Shown: one piece after another, positions 34,864 to 44,359 of the stretch
Layout: the number at the start of each line of letters is the position of its first letter
Numbering within the stretch: the stretch's first letter is position 1
From: Flavobacterium weaverense
GTDB taxonomy: Bacteria > Bacteroidota > Bacteroidia > Flavobacteriales > Flavobacteriaceae
DNA: 64,000 nt
Assembly: GCF_003688495.1 (NCBI RefSeq)
Contig: NZ_REFH01000007.1
Span: forward strand, 744,001-808,000
Reading direction: 5' to 3'
Position numbers and translations under genes: made by a program
The notes under the pieces: generated by a model
The model's database searches: none
The model's input: only the letters and a program-made list of their open reading frames with translations
Told to the model about the DNA's origin: nothing

Positions 34864-35349
34864 TTATTCTTTTTCAGTATGCTCTGAAAGCTCTGTCATA
34901 TCAATGACGTTCGCGTGATTAAATATGTTTTTATCTTGAATTAATTCGTTGATTGTTTCTGCAACCTCAATAAAATGCTGCAATTTCTCTTCAGAAATAG
35001 TTTGCTTAACACTTTCATTAAATTTCAAAACGGTATTTTTTGATAATTCTCTTTTTTCTTTACCAAATTCAGTAAGGTAAATAAGCACGCCTCGGCCATC
35101 TTCTGGATTTTTCTTTCGGATAATTAATCCTTTCTCTTCCATTGATTTCAAGGTTCTGGTTAGGCTAGTCGCTTCCATTCCCATTTTTGGACCTAAAGAA
35201 GTAGAAGGAGTTCCTTTATCTTTATCAATGCTCAATAAAGCAAATCCTGTTGACATAGTAGCACCATATTTAGAGGCTTCCTCGTTATACATTCGGGAAA
35301 CGGCCTGCCAAGTGGCACGTAAGATATAATCTATCGTTTTGTCTTTCAT
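34864..35349 (-). CDS. MarR-family regulator at the head of the beta-oxidation operon
   Basis: The 161-residue winged-helix regulator has the HTH and wing TSLTRTLKSMEEKGLIIRKKNPEDGRGVLIYLTEFG (split: recognition helix TSLTRTLKSMEEKGLI, wing DGRGVLIYLTEFG). It is the first gene of the operon, 57 bases before the FadN-like gene, with its own promoter and a perfect 12-base palindrome just upstream (35388-35399). By analogy with FadR-type control it should repress beta-oxidation until an acyl-CoA binds, but MarR members respond to varied ligands. Confidence 0.88.
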   Translation of the reverse strand: MKDKTIDYILRATWQAVSRMYNEEASKYGATMSTGFALLSIDKDKGTPSTSLGPKMGMEATSLTRTLKSMEEKGLIIRKKNPEDGRGVLIYLTEFGKEKRELSKNTVLKFNESVKQTISEEKLQHFIEVAETINELIQDKNIFNHANVIDMTELSEHTEKE

Positions 35350-35368
35350 ATTTTTGCTATAGCGATTT

Positions 35369-35376
35369 CAAATATA
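35369..35376 (-). promoter_or_regulatory. -7 element of the beta-oxidation operon
   Basis: Reads TATATTTG on the minus strand, 20 bases before the MarR gene's ATG. A 12-base palindrome lies 11 bases upstream of it. Confidence 0.55.
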
Positions 35377-35387
35377 ATAAAAAATAC

Positions 35388-35399
35388 TATGCATGCATA
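35388..35399. promoter_or_regulatory. Perfect palindrome TATGCATGCATA, candidate MarR operator
   Basis: A 12-base perfect palindrome placed between the expected -33 and -7 elements of the operon promoter, where a bound repressor would block RNA polymerase. Imperfect symmetry extends it to about 20 bases (ATA...TAT). Confidence 0.55.
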
Positions 35400-35440
35400 A
35401 TATATTCAACTATTTTTTTGTTAAAAAGTAATAAATATAA

Positions 35441-35470
35441 AAAAACTCCTCTGATTTAGAGGAGTTTTGG
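35441..35470 (-). terminator. Terminator of the acyl-CoA ligase gene
   Basis: Stem AAAACTCCTCT (35442-35452) / AGAGGAGTTTT (35458-35468) with a 5-base loop, followed on the minus strand by T's. It separates the ligase gene from the MarR-led operon. Confidence 0.85.
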
Positions 35471-35537
35471 AGTGAAAAAGTATTCTATAGTTTTTCAACT
35501 AATAAGTAATTATACATAAAAAAATTGCAGCTAGCTT

Positions 35538-37313
35538 CTAGCTATAGATTTTATCAAATAATACTTTGTATTTTTCCATAATTGGTTTTCTTCTTAATTT
35601 TAACGTTGGAGTCATTTCTCCACCTTCAATTGACCAAACTTCAGCTGTGAGTTCAAAACGTTTGATTTGTTCCCAATGACCAAATTTTTCGTTGTATAAG
35701 TTTATTTCTTCTTGAATACGGTCAATCACTTTCACGTTTGAAATAATATCCTCGTTAGAAGTGCCAATATTTACTTTATGAATTTTTGCCCATTCTTTAA
35801 TGAAATCAAAACTTGGTTGGATAAAGGCAGCAGGCATTTTTTGTCCGTCACCTATTACCATGATTTGATCAATAAAACGAGATTGTTTCATTGTATTTTC
35901 AATAATCTGGGGCGCAATATATTTACCACCAGACGTTTTAAACATTTCCTTTTTACGATCTGTTATTTTTAAGAATCCATCACTATCGATTTCTCCAATG
36001 TCGCCTGTATGGAAGTATCCATCAGTTACTGCTTCACTAGTTAGCTTTTCGTCTTTGTAGTAACCCAGCATAACATTAGGTCCTTTACAAAGAATTTCCC
36101 CATCCTCAGCAATCTTCACTGAGACGTTATCAATAACTTTACCCACAGTTCCGACTCTGAATCCTTTATTTCTCATGTCGTTGACAGAGATTACAGGAGA
36201 AGTCTCCGTTAAACCATAACCTTCCATTACAGGAATTTCGGCTGCTGCAAAAATTCTAGCTAAACGAGGTTGTAATGCGGCGCTACCGGAAACCATTAAA
36301 TCTAGGTTTCCACCCAAACCTTCTTTCCATTTACTGAAAATTAATTTTCTCGCAATGTTTAATTGGAATTCATACCATGATCCATTCGCTCCATAAGGTT
36401 CGTATTTCAATCCTAGATCGATAGCCCAAAAGAAAAGACTTTTTTTAATTCCTGTCAGCTCTGTTCCTTTAGCATATATTTTATCGTATACTTTTTCCAG
36501 AAGTCTTGGAACCGCCGTCATAACGGTTGGCTTAACCTCTTTTAAGTTATCACTGATTTTATCGATTGCTTCTCCAAAATAAACTGATACACCATAATAC
36601 TGGTACAAGTATAAGATCATTCTTTCGAAAATATGGCAAATGGGAAGAAAACTCAACGCACGACTTGCTCCAGCTTCAAATGGAATTCTAGGAGCACTAT
36701 TAATAACATCAGATACAATATTGTCATGCGACAACATCACACCTTTTGGTCGTCCAGTAGTTCCTGAAGTGTATATAATTGTTGCCAAATCATGTGGATC
36801 AACACTATCTTTTATTGTTTCTACCTCTTGCTGGTTTGCTTGGTCTTCGCCACTAATTAGTAATTCATTCCAGTTTTTGCAACCTTCAATCGTGTTGAAT
36901 GAGTACACTTCTTTTAGATGAGGTACTTTATCTTTAATTAGGTTTACTTTTCTGAGCACCTCTTCATCAGAAACGAAACAATATTTTGCTTCAGAATGAT
37001 TTAGGATATATTCATAATCATCTTCTGAAATGGTAGGATAAATTGGTACTGTTTGAGCAGCAATTTGTAAAACACCAATATCCATAATGTGCCATTCCGT
37101 TCGATTATTAGTAGAAATAATAGCGACTTTATCATTTTTTTGAACTCCCATACGCAATAATGCACGAGAAATCTTATTTGCTTTCGCTATATATTCTTGG
37201 GTAGAAGTTTTCTCCCAAACACCGTTAATTTTAGTCACCAATGCATCAGAAATATTATTATATTTCTCTTGTTGATAGTACGGAAAATCGAAAAGTCTAG
37301 TTACTGAAATCAT
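35538..37313 (-). CDS. Long-chain acyl-CoA synthetase (AMP-forming, FadD-like)
   Basis: The enzyme activates free fatty acids to acyl-CoA with ATP. The 591-residue protein has the AMP-binding P-loop IIYTSGTTGRPKGVMLSHDN (about 182-201), the motif GYGLTETSPVISVN and the hinge/A8 region YFHTGDIGEIDSDGFLKITDRKK. Its length and the start MISVTRLFDFPYY match the long-chain group found in Bacteroidota. It lies upstream of, but is separated by a terminator from, the beta-oxidation operon on the same strand, to which it would feed substrate. Confidence 0.94.
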   Translation of the reverse strand: MISVTRLFDFPYYQQEKYNNISDALVTKINGVWEKTSTQEYIAKANKISRALLRMGVQKNDKVAIISTNNRTEWHIMDIGVLQIAAQTVPIYPTISEDDYEYILNHSEAKYCFVSDEEVLRKVNLIKDKVPHLKEVYSFNTIEGCKNWNELLISGEDQANQQEVETIKDSVDPHDLATIIYTSGTTGRPKGVMLSHDNIVSDVINSAPRIPFEAGASRALSFLPICHIFERMILYLYQYYGVSVYFGEAIDKISDNLKEVKPTVMTAVPRLLEKVYDKIYAKGTELTGIKKSLFFWAIDLGLKYEPYGANGSWYEFQLNIARKLIFSKWKEGLGGNLDLMVSGSAALQPRLARIFAAAEIPVMEGYGLTETSPVISVNDMRNKGFRVGTVGKVIDNVSVKIAEDGEILCKGPNVMLGYYKDEKLTSEAVTDGYFHTGDIGEIDSDGFLKITDRKKEMFKTSGGKYIAPQIIENTMKQSRFIDQIMVIGDGQKMPAAFIQPSFDFIKEWAKIHKVNIGTSNEDIISNVKVIDRIQEEINLYNEKFGHWEQIKRFELTAEVWSIEGGEMTPTLKLRRKPIMEKYKVLFDKIYS

Positions 37314-37682
37314 TATAAAAAGATTGAATTTTTATGCAAATTAATTAAAATTTAATAATAACGATTACTTTTTTAGAATTAAATAGTAAATTTTAAAAGT
37401 TCTACAATTTGATTGCGAAATCGTTTTCTTTTATTGCATTTTAAGAATTTGATTTTAAAACAATTACTATTATTAGTTCAGAGACATTTTGGAAAGAAGT
37501 TTAACTGCAAGTATTTAAAATGAAATAAGATTACTATTTTGCTGTTGCATTAGTTGGTGAAATATTAGAAAAATAATATTTAATAATTATTAAAAGTTTG
37601 TCATTTCTTATCAGCTAAATTATGAAAATCACTGATTATTCTCATTTTTTTTAAATTAGTAGGCACGCATAGTATATTTCGT
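37314..37682. other. AT-rich intergenic region without a recognisable gene
   Basis: About 370 bases between two divergent genes. No open frame with coding character, hairpin or repeat was seen apart from the promoter of the next gene at 37683. It must contain the ligase gene's promoter too, but no clean TAnnTTTG was found on that strand. Confidence 0.5.
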
Positions 37683-37690
37683 TATATTTG
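37683..37690 (+). promoter_or_regulatory. -7 element of the nitronate-monooxygenase-like gene; decides the start codon
   Basis: TATATTTG, perfect TAnnTTTG. An in-frame TTG start (37688) lies inside it and so cannot be used; the ATG at 37712 is 22 bases downstream. Confidence 0.5.
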
Positions 37691-37711
37691 TTTTTACTAA
37701 ATATCTCACTG

Positions 37712-38662
37712 ATGATTAAGCCCACTTTAACTTCTCTTTTAAAAATCAATAAACCTTTAATAATAGCTCCAATGTTTTTAGTTTCAAATACTAAAATGGT
37801 GATTGAGGGAATGAAAGCGGGTGTTGCTGGTTGTATTCCAGCTTTAAACTACAGGACATTAGACGAGCTTCGCGCTTCTATAATTGAGCTTCGATCTGCT
37901 AAAGTTCCGGGGGGAAGTTTTGGTTATAACTTAATTGTCAATAAATCTAATATAAAGTACAAAGATCAATTAGCTGTTTTATGTGAGGAAAAAGTAGATT
38001 TTATTATTACATCTTTAGGTTCGCCGGAAGAGACAATTAGAATGGCACATAAAGTTGGAATTAAAGTTTTTTGTGATGTTACTGATTTGGCTTTCGCCAA
38101 AAAAGTAGAGACTTTAGGAGCCGATGCTCTTATTGCGGTCAATAACTTGGCAGGTGGGCATAGAGGAAATCATACGCCTGAAGATTTAATTAGAGAGTTG
38201 GATTCAAAAACAACATTACCTGTAATTTCTGCAGGTGGAGTAAGTAAGAAAGTGGATTTAGATACAATGATGGCTTACGGCGCAGTGGGTGTTTCTGTGG
38301 GAAGTCCGTTTATTGCATCCTTGGAATCTGGAGTTTCTGAAGAATATAAGCAAGCCTGCGTAGACTATGGAGCGAAGGATATAGTTCTTACAGAGAAAAT
38401 ATCGGGAACACCTTGTACCGTAATTAATACTCCGTATGTTCAAAAAGTAGGTACGAAACAATCATGGATTGAAAGCACCTTAAGTAAAAATAAAACCTTA
38501 AAAAAATGGGTTAAGATGATCCGTTATTTACTGGGTTCAAATGCTGTTACTAAAGCCGCAACTGAAGTAACTTACAAAACAGTGTGGGTTGCAGGACCAA
38601 CGATTGAAAACACTACTGCAATTCGCCCTGTTGCTGATATTGTAGATACTATTACAAAATAA
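37712..38662 (+). CDS. Nitronate monooxygenase / FabK-like FMN flavoprotein
   Basis: The 316-residue TIM-barrel flavoprotein belongs to the 2-nitropropane dioxygenase/FabK family. Motifs: PLIIAPMFLVSN at the start, VAGCIPALN, LGADALIAVNNLAGGHRGNH (the GGHRG phosphate/FMN loop) and LPVISAGGVS with GAVGVSVGSPFIAS. It could detoxify alkyl nitronates or reduce enoyl-thioesters; family members are hard to tell apart by sequence. It is next to fatty-acid genes, which slightly favours an acyl substrate, but it is on the opposite strand with its own promoter and terminator. Confidence 0.86.
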   Translation: MIKPTLTSLLKINKPLIIAPMFLVSNTKMVIEGMKAGVAGCIPALNYRTLDELRASIIELRSAKVPGGSFGYNLIVNKSNIKYKDQLAVLCEEKVDFIITSLGSPEETIRMAHKVGIKVFCDVTDLAFAKKVETLGADALIAVNNLAGGHRGNHTPEDLIRELDSKTTLPVISAGGVSKKVDLDTMMAYGAVGVSVGSPFIASLESGVSEEYKQACVDYGAKDIVLTEKISGTPCTVINTPYVQKVGTKQSWIESTLSKNKTLKKWVKMIRYLLGSNAVTKAATEVTYKTVWVAGPTIENTTAIRPVADIVDTITK

Positions 38663-38665
38663 TTG

Positions 38666-38693
38666 ATTAGTTCTTGTCATAGAACTAGTTTTT
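38666..38693 (+). terminator. Terminator of the nitronate-monooxygenase-like gene
   Basis: Stem ATTAGTTCT (38666-38674) / AGAACTAGT (38681-38689) with one wobble pair, then TTTTT. It begins 4 bases after the stop codon. Confidence 0.75.
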
Positions 38694-38708
38694 ACAACTA
38701 TAGTTTCT

Positions 38709-39713
38709 TTATTTAACTTTGTAATTATAATCTTCTTTTGTTGGATTGATTAGGAATACTTGTAATCCTGTAGCATCCTCTAATTTATTAATCAATTTTT
38801 CTCTTTCGTTTTTATTTTCAGGAAAAGGTTTGATTGTAATGAATGCAGCAGTTCCTTGAATCAAAATATTTTTTATTTCGGGAGCATTTTTAGACTGATT
38901 TAAGACGCTTGCTGACTTTTCAAAAATAGAACTTTGAAATTGAGCACCTGAAGTGAATTTGTCATAATTCAGCGCTAAAGGAAGAATTGTGGCTGAGCCC
39001 AAAAATATTATAAAAATGGAACCGGTATAAAACCATCTTCGATTTCTTTTAGTTTTCAGACCTAAAAGGAAAAATACTAAAATTGAAGAAAAAGCGATTC
39101 CCATTAAGTTGGTGAAAAACAATAATATACTTCCGCTTGCTAGTATATAATTGCCTTGTTCAAGCATTAGACCACAAGCACAAATAGGTGGAACTAGAGC
39201 TACAGCAATCGCAACACCTGCTAAAACAGTTGAATATTCACTACGATAATATCCATAAGATCCGCCGGCTCCAGCTAATAACGCGATTCCGAGATCTCGT
39301 AAATCAGGAGCAGTTCTAATCAATAGTTGTTCGTTAGGAGACAAGTCAGGTAGCGTAAGCCCTATCAAGTAAGAGACAATTAGCGAACCTACTATTCCTA
39401 GAAAAATTATGAGAACCATGCGAAACGATTGCTTTTTCCAACCCAAAGCAATAGCACCTCCTAAGGCGACGATTGGCTGACCAAGCGGAGCTATAATCAT
39501 CGCACCAATAATGGTTGCTGAAGAGTTTTCTGAAAGTCCGAGGCAAGCTATTCCAACACTTAAAAAGAGCATCAAAGCAAACGAGCTTTGCCAGTCCTTT
39601 TTGTAGTGAAAAAAAAGTTTGTTGAAAACATATTTTCTTTCGTTAACAGCTATTTCTTGTGAGAAGAAATTTTCTTCAACGTATTTGTCACTTTCATTCG
39701 GATCAATCTTCAT
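38709..39713 (-). CDS. DUF389 family integral membrane protein
   Basis: The 334-residue protein has a cytoplasmic N-terminus (1-40), six or so hydrophobic helices (about 45-245) and a C-terminal soluble domain. The family motif is visible in SSATIIGAMIIAPLGQPIVALGGA (split: SSATIIGAMIIAPLG), and in GVAIAVALVPPICACG. DUF389 proteins are widespread membrane proteins of unknown function, possibly transport-related. It stands alone between two unrelated genes; the 228-base gap upstream holds no visible promoter. Confidence 0.88.
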   Translation of the reverse strand: MKIDPNESDKYVEENFFSQEIAVNERKYVFNKLFFHYKKDWQSSFALMLFLSVGIACLGLSENSSATIIGAMIIAPLGQPIVALGGAIALGWKKQSFRMVLIIFLGIVGSLIVSYLIGLTLPDLSPNEQLLIRTAPDLRDLGIALLAGAGGSYGYYRSEYSTVLAGVAIAVALVPPICACGLMLEQGNYILASGSILLFFTNLMGIAFSSILVFFLLGLKTKRNRRWFYTGSIFIIFLGSATILPLALNYDKFTSGAQFQSSIFEKSASVLNQSKNAPEIKNILIQGTAAFITIKPFPENKNEREKLINKLEDATGLQVFLINPTKEDYNYKVK

Positions 39714-39941
39714 TTTTCGTCTTTGTTTTATAAACCTGTAATGGCATTGGAATATTGAATTGATTTTATTTTAGCAATTGCTCCTGATGGAGTAGTAATA
39801 ATTATTACTTGTGTTTTTTACGAAAATATAGTAGAGAAAATAATATCTATGGTAAGAACTGAAATTTTCTATTTCTAGAAATAACAACAAATAATTTTCT
39901 AAGATCGAGAGGGAAATTAAATTATAGTCGCTCAACTACAC

Positions 39942-41696
39942 TTAATTACTTTTACCCTTCTCTAAAAATCTTCCATATTTTATATCGGTTCCATAATTTT
40001 CGACATAATTTTCATTTTTAAAAATCACTTTTCCTCCAACTATTACTGCGGTTACAACTCCTTCGTTTCTATTTACTAACCTTTCGTAGTTATCAAATTC
40101 CGTAATGGTATCAATTTCAACGTTTTCACTAATCGTATTAAAATGAGCTGGATTCAAAATTACTAAATCAGCAGTTTTTCCCTTTTCTAAGTTACCACAA
40201 TCTAAATCAAACCAATCGCCTTGTTCTTTTGTTAACCTCCAAATGCATTTTTCCATTGTCATTATTGGAGTTCCTTTATCGATTGACTCTTGAACGATTT
40301 TAATCATTTTTAAAGGAAAATTGTAAAACGCCATATTGTTGAGGTGGGCACCTGCATCAGAAAAACTAATTAGGTTGTACTTAAAATTGTAAAGATCTTT
40401 GTATTTTTCTTTTCTATCATTTGCAATTGTTGTCGTCCATCTTATTTTTTTGTCATACAATATTATCGTGTCCAAGAATGCGTCAACAGGATGAATGTTT
40501 TTTTCTTCGGCTATTTGGTAAAAGTTTTTACCTATTAAGCTTTGCTCTGGACAATCTAATATAACAGCTTTGCTTAAATCTTTATGCCAAACCTTTGGAG
40601 CAAACTTTTTCTTAATTTCTTTTTTAAAATTGTCTCTAAATTCCACATTAGTTATTAATTCATTTCTTTGGTCTAACTCTTTTGCGAGATTTCTAAGCGC
40701 TTCACCACTAGGAAATTCCTCAAACATCACTGAGTCGACGCCATCGTAATAAACCGTAAACGGACAAGGTGGTGACTGCATTCTGAAATCTGCATTTGCT
40801 AATATGTTTATCGATCTCGAAGCTAAAGCAATTAAAGGATAAATGTAACGATCGCCTATCAAGTCCATCATGGCAATCATTGTTGTCTTTAGGGGTTTTC
40901 TAAAAATACCTGCACTCGCAAGCATGTAATTTAGAGCATTGACTCTCGTAACTAGATTGGGTGCGCCTTGAAGAATAGCATCTTTTTTTCGTAGTAATTC
41001 AATTAAACTTTTTCTTTCTTTCCAAGAGGAATAGAAAGAGGGTGTTTTGTGCGACCAGTAACGATCGCCGTCCATTTTATCCCACGGATTGTCCATTGTT
41101 GACAAACCTATGAAACCTGCATCTAATGCTTCATTCAACATGTTCAGCATTGTTTGCTTTTCCTCCTCGCTAGCAGAAATTTCGTCTGATAAAGAGCGCT
41201 TAATCCCCATTGCTTTCATTCGAATATCAGAATGCCCAATAAAAGAGGCTACGTTAATTCCTAATGGCAAATTGTTTATATATGATTTCCACTCTTTTGG
41301 GTTATTCCAAGTTTTTTCTTTTTGTAATAATGGAAGCATCATTTCTCTGGGAATTGCTTCAACCCTGGTAAAGGAATCTGCTGTGTCTTCAGGACTATTA
41401 AAAACAGCAGAAACAGAACAGCTTCCTAGAATTATTGTTGTTACTCCGTGTCGCGCTGATTCTTTTATTCCTGGTGATGCTAATAGCTCAGCATCATAAT
41501 GTGTATGTGAATCTACAAAACCTGGTACAATCCATTTTCCCTCGGCATTAATTATTTCCGCACCAAAACATTCAATCGAATTTGGTTCAGCTATTTCTTG
41601 AATCCGACCTAAATTATCAATTAATACATCTTTTTTTGACGCATTCTCATCTTTGTCTCCAGAGAAAAAGAGTCCGTTTTTGATTAGTATGCTCAT
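39942..41696 (-). CDS. Amidohydrolase, N-acyl-D-amino-acid deacylase-like
   Basis: The 584-residue metal-dependent hydrolase is of the D-aminoacylase branch. Motifs: VPGFVDSHTHYDAELLASPG (metal His pair HTH at about 65), HGVTTIILGSCSVS (metal Cys in the position where D-aminoacylases have one), GHSDIRMKAMG, and the late FSDAGAHL with the catalytic Asp. The final strand GKTADLVILNP is the typical closing of these enzymes. It lacks a signal peptide, so it acts in the cytoplasm, releasing D-amino acids from N-acyl derivatives or acting on a related amide. The substrate is not provable. Confidence 0.88.
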   Translation of the reverse strand: MSILIKNGLFFSGDKDENASKKDVLIDNLGRIQEIAEPNSIECFGAEIINAEGKWIVPGFVDSHTHYDAELLASPGIKESARHGVTTIILGSCSVSAVFNSPEDTADSFTRVEAIPREMMLPLLQKEKTWNNPKEWKSYINNLPLGINVASFIGHSDIRMKAMGIKRSLSDEISASEEEKQTMLNMLNEALDAGFIGLSTMDNPWDKMDGDRYWSHKTPSFYSSWKERKSLIELLRKKDAILQGAPNLVTRVNALNYMLASAGIFRKPLKTTMIAMMDLIGDRYIYPLIALASRSINILANADFRMQSPPCPFTVYYDGVDSVMFEEFPSGEALRNLAKELDQRNELITNVEFRDNFKKEIKKKFAPKVWHKDLSKAVILDCPEQSLIGKNFYQIAEEKNIHPVDAFLDTIILYDKKIRWTTTIANDRKEKYKDLYNFKYNLISFSDAGAHLNNMAFYNFPLKMIKIVQESIDKGTPIMTMEKCIWRLTKEQGDWFDLDCGNLEKGKTADLVILNPAHFNTISENVEIDTITEFDNYERLVNRNEGVVTAVIVGGKVIFKNENYVENYGTDIKYGRFLEKGKSN

Positions 41697-41913
41697 GATT
41701 TTTTATTTTGATTAGAAATATTGAAGTCAATTAAATTTAAAGGAAATAATATCCTCATCAATAACAAATATAAATGAAAATCAGAAATTTCTATCACAAA
41801 AAATCGGAATATTAAGACAAGATTTTTTAATTTATTTAAATTTCTTTCTTAAGTTATTGTCCCAAATTGTATGTAAAATCGAATTTTAAAGTAAATTACT
41901 TTTTAGTTTTCTT

Positions 41914-41953
41914 GCAAAAAAAAAGAGGATAACTAGCTGCAGTTATCCTCTTT
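41914..41953 (-). terminator. Terminator of the GlcG/HbpS gene
   Basis: Twelve-base-pair perfect stem AAGAGGATAACT (41923-41934) / AGTTATCCTCTT (41941-41952), loop AGCTGC, T tract on the minus strand. It lies 22 bases after the stop. Confidence 0.9.
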
Positions 41954-41974
41954 TCCTCTTTATTTTCTCTTTTA

Positions 41975-42373
41975 TTATAGTGCTAAGACGCCAGCCTCTG
42001 CAACGGTGTGATCATTTTCAACCGAACTTCCGCTAACTCCAATTGCACCGATAATTTCACCAGCCGCATTTTTAATTGGAATACCTCCTGGGAAAGTAAT
42101 TAATCCACTATTTGAATGTTCGATATTATAGAGCGAACCTCCTGGCTGTGAAAGTTCTCCTATAACTCCCGTGTTCATATCAAAAAAACGAGCTGTTTTT
42201 GCTTTTTTAATTGATATGTCAAGTGATCCTAGCCATGCGCCATCCATACGTGCAAAAGCAACTAAATTTGCGCCTGCATCAACTACAGCGATGTTCATTT
42301 TTGTACCTATTGCTGCTGATTTTTGTTGTGCCGCTGCAATTATTTTTTCTGCTTGTGCTAATGATATATTCAT
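41975..42373 (-). CDS. GlcG/HbpS family (heme-binding-like) protein
   Basis: The 132-residue protein of the GlcG/HbpS (DUF336) fold begins [20 protein letters not shown] and has the family stretch [22 protein letters not shown] (split: [18 protein letters not shown]) and the glycine-rich end [20 protein letters not shown]. HbpS binds heme in Streptomyces; GlcG sits in glycolate operons. It has no signal peptide. It has its own promoter (-7 TAAATTTG, 42406-42413) and terminator, so it is probably a single-gene unit. Function here unknown. Confidence 0.9.
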   Translation of the reverse strand: MNISLAQAEKIIAAAQQKSAAIGTKMNIAVVDAGANLVAFARMDGAWLGSLDISIKKAKTARFFDMNTGVIGELSQPGGSLYNIEHSNSGLITFPGGIPIKNAAGEIIGAIGVSGSSVENDHTVAEAGVLAL

Positions 42374-42405
42374 GATTATTAGTTTTTTAAGTTATGATTA
42401 CAATA

Positions 42406-42413
42406 CAAATTTA
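42406..42413 (-). promoter_or_regulatory. -7 element of the GlcG/HbpS gene
   Basis: Reads TAAATTTG on the minus strand, 33 bases before the ATG at 42373. Confidence 0.45.
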
Positions 42414-42484
42414 AATTAATATTTACTTTTTAACTTATTATAAAAGTTCATTCTGTTATGAATAAAGTTCAAAACAATTAATTT

Positions 42485-43330
42485 TCAAGTTTTACTATTT
42501 ATATTCCTTGGGCTGTAGCCAAACTTATTTTTAAATGCTAAACTAAAGTTGGATAAATTATTATAACCAAAATCTAGATAAATGTCAGATGATTTTAATT
42601 TTCCTTTTTCGAGAATTTCTTTAGCTGCTTCAAGTTTCTTTTCTTGAAGCCATTTTCCGGGTGTGATTTTATATTCTTTAACGAAATGGCGTTTAAAAGT
42701 AGATAAACTCATGTTGCATAAAAAAGCAATTTCTCCTAGCTTTAAGTTTGCATGCATTTTGCTTTCAACGATTTTCTTAAAAGTAGAGCTTTCATCTGCA
42801 ATCAATGATTTCAAATACTGCTCAAATTGAGATCCATATTTTTGAAGAAGGTAAAGCATTAATTCGTCAAATTTTAAGGCTAATAAATTTTCGAAAAAGA
42901 TAGCTGGAGCTTTACTAATTGTCGTTAATGAATTTAAATAAGTAGTTATATATACGTCATTACTAATTATAAAATAGGGAATTTCATTACTTAGCACAAT
43001 AGGATTTTGCGCATGCTTTTCTAAAAAATCTTTCAGTTTTTTATCAGAGAAAAAGAATAGTTTACAGTAATATGTTGGCTCGTTTTCTAACAACTCTGTC
43101 CATAGCCAATTGCCTTTTTTTAGCAATAGCGATTGGTCCTTATTGACAGCGACAGAATTTCCTGCAAAGTGGACTTGTTTTTTACCAACTTGTAAAAAGC
43201 TAAACATATTCATGCTCAGGTGGACTTTACTTTTCACCAAATCAGTATTCATCTTGAAGTCGTAAAGAAGCAAATCGGGGATTGCTTTATCGTTTTGCAG
43301 ATACGTTTCAGGTATGTTAGCTATTGGCAT
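42485..43330 (-). CDS. AraC-family transcriptional regulator
   Basis: The 281-residue regulator has an N-terminal sensor domain (about 1-175, cupin-like, includes SVHLSMNMF-type strands: KVHLSMNMFSFLQVGKK) and a C-terminal double helix-turn-helix (about 185-281) with LGEIAFLCNMSLSTFKRHFV and IYLDFGYNNLSNFSLAFKNK. The final signature FGYSPRNI is close to the AraC consensus. It is next to the GlcG-like gene (111 bases upstream on the same strand), which is a candidate target. A -7 TATATTTG lies at 43382-43389. Confidence 0.92.
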   Translation of the reverse strand: MPIANIPETYLQNDKAIPDLLLYDFKMNTDLVKSKVHLSMNMFSFLQVGKKQVHFAGNSVAVNKDQSLLLKKGNWLWTELLENEPTYYCKLFFFSDKKLKDFLEKHAQNPIVLSNEIPYFIISNDVYITTYLNSLTTISKAPAIFFENLLALKFDELMLYLLQKYGSQFEQYLKSLIADESSTFKKIVESKMHANLKLGEIAFLCNMSLSTFKRHFVKEYKITPGKWLQEKKLEAAKEILEKGKLKSSDIYLDFGYNNLSNFSLAFKNKFGYSPRNINSKT

Positions 43331-43381
43331 CCTTATTTTTTTTAGCAGTGCTGCTTATTTGAACTAAAAAATTTTCTATTT

Positions 43382-43389
43382 CAAATATA
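43382..43389 (-). promoter_or_regulatory. -7 element of the AraC-family gene
   Basis: Reads TATATTTG on the minus strand, 52 bases before the ATG at 43330. Confidence 0.4.
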
Positions 43390-43436
43390 ATAAAAGGATT
43401 TAATAATTTCTCACACTGATTTATTTAGAAGGACTT

Positions 43437-44147
43437 CTAATTGACAATATTTAGAATCTGTGCCAATTCTTCGTAACTGTAAAAGACAGTAGCTCCTTCA
43501 TTAATTAAATCTTGTGCATTGTTTTCATTCGCTAAACCATATACTTTAAATCCTCCTTTTGCAGCTGCAATAACTCCTGCCACACTATCTTCGATTACTA
43601 TACATTCCTCTATTTCAAATCCCATTTGCTTACAAGCATGTAAGAAGATTTCAGGTTCTGGTTTCCAACTATTAATTTGATAGGAGCTAAAGATTTTGTT
43701 TTCAAATTTTTCTATCAATCCAGTTGTCGTTAAATTCAAAGTAATTTTTTCGACAGGGCCGCTCGAAGCTACACAGAAACTTATATTTAAGGAATTGATA
43801 AATTCTGTAACACCCTTTATAGGTTTCAAATCTGTTTTAAAGGCTTCAAAAGTTCGTTTTCTGAATTCAGTTTCAAAACTTTCCGGTAGTTTTTTATTTA
43901 TTAGTATTTCTATTTGTTCGAAAATGCTATTTAAACGTCTTCCATTAAATTTTTTAACAGCTTCTTCCATTGATATTTTTAGTCCAAAAGGCTCGGCCAT
44001 TGAAAGTAATACTTGATTTGCAATACTTTCACTATCTACAAGTATTCCGTCACAATCAAAAATTATACATTTAAGGTTGTTAATTTTTGTTGTTTTATTT
44101 TCAAAAATCTTCGTTGAAGACAGTTCGTTTTTATTTGCTACGCTCAT
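43437..44147 (-). CDS. HAD-superfamily (beta-phosphoglucomutase-like) phosphatase
   Basis: The 236-residue hydrolase has the HAD motifs: IIFDCDGILVDSESIA (nucleophile Asp and acid Asp, about residues 29-44), CVASSGP (motif II, Ser), WKPEPEIFLHACKQMG (Lys) and IEDSVAGVIAAAKGGF (motif IV acids). The helical cap and the sequence D-G-x-L-V-D-S fit the HAD-IA group of sugar phosphatases and phosphoglucomutases. The first 26 residues precede the fold and are likely a variable tail. No operon partner identifies its sugar substrate. A -7 TATATTTG lies at 44213-44220. Confidence 0.9.
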   Translation of the reverse strand: MSVANKNELSSTKIFENKTTKINNLKCIIFDCDGILVDSESIANQVLLSMAEPFGLKISMEEAVKKFNGRRLNSIFEQIEILINKKLPESFETEFRKRTFEAFKTDLKPIKGVTEFINSLNISFCVASSGPVEKITLNLTTTGLIEKFENKIFSSYQINSWKPEPEIFLHACKQMGFEIEECIVIEDSVAGVIAAAKGGFKVYGLANENNAQDLINEGATVFYSYEELAQILNIVN

Positions 44148-44212
44148 TCTATAGTATATTCTTTATAAACATTTTTAAATAAAGTCTTAAGGTAAAACTA
44201 TTACTTTAAACA

Positions 44213-44220
44213 CAAATATA
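44213..44220 (-). promoter_or_regulatory. -7 element of the HAD phosphatase gene
   Basis: Reads TATATTTG on the minus strand, 66 bases before the ATG at 44147. Confidence 0.4.
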
Positions 44221-44359
44221 GATGAAATAAAAGATGCTTTACTTTACAATTATTGTCCACGCTGTTCCGTCAGGAATAAAAATTAGATTTCGATACTATT
44301 ACTTATTTAAAATATAAAACCATTTCTATAACCTTCAATACATTTAGAATTATGAAATA

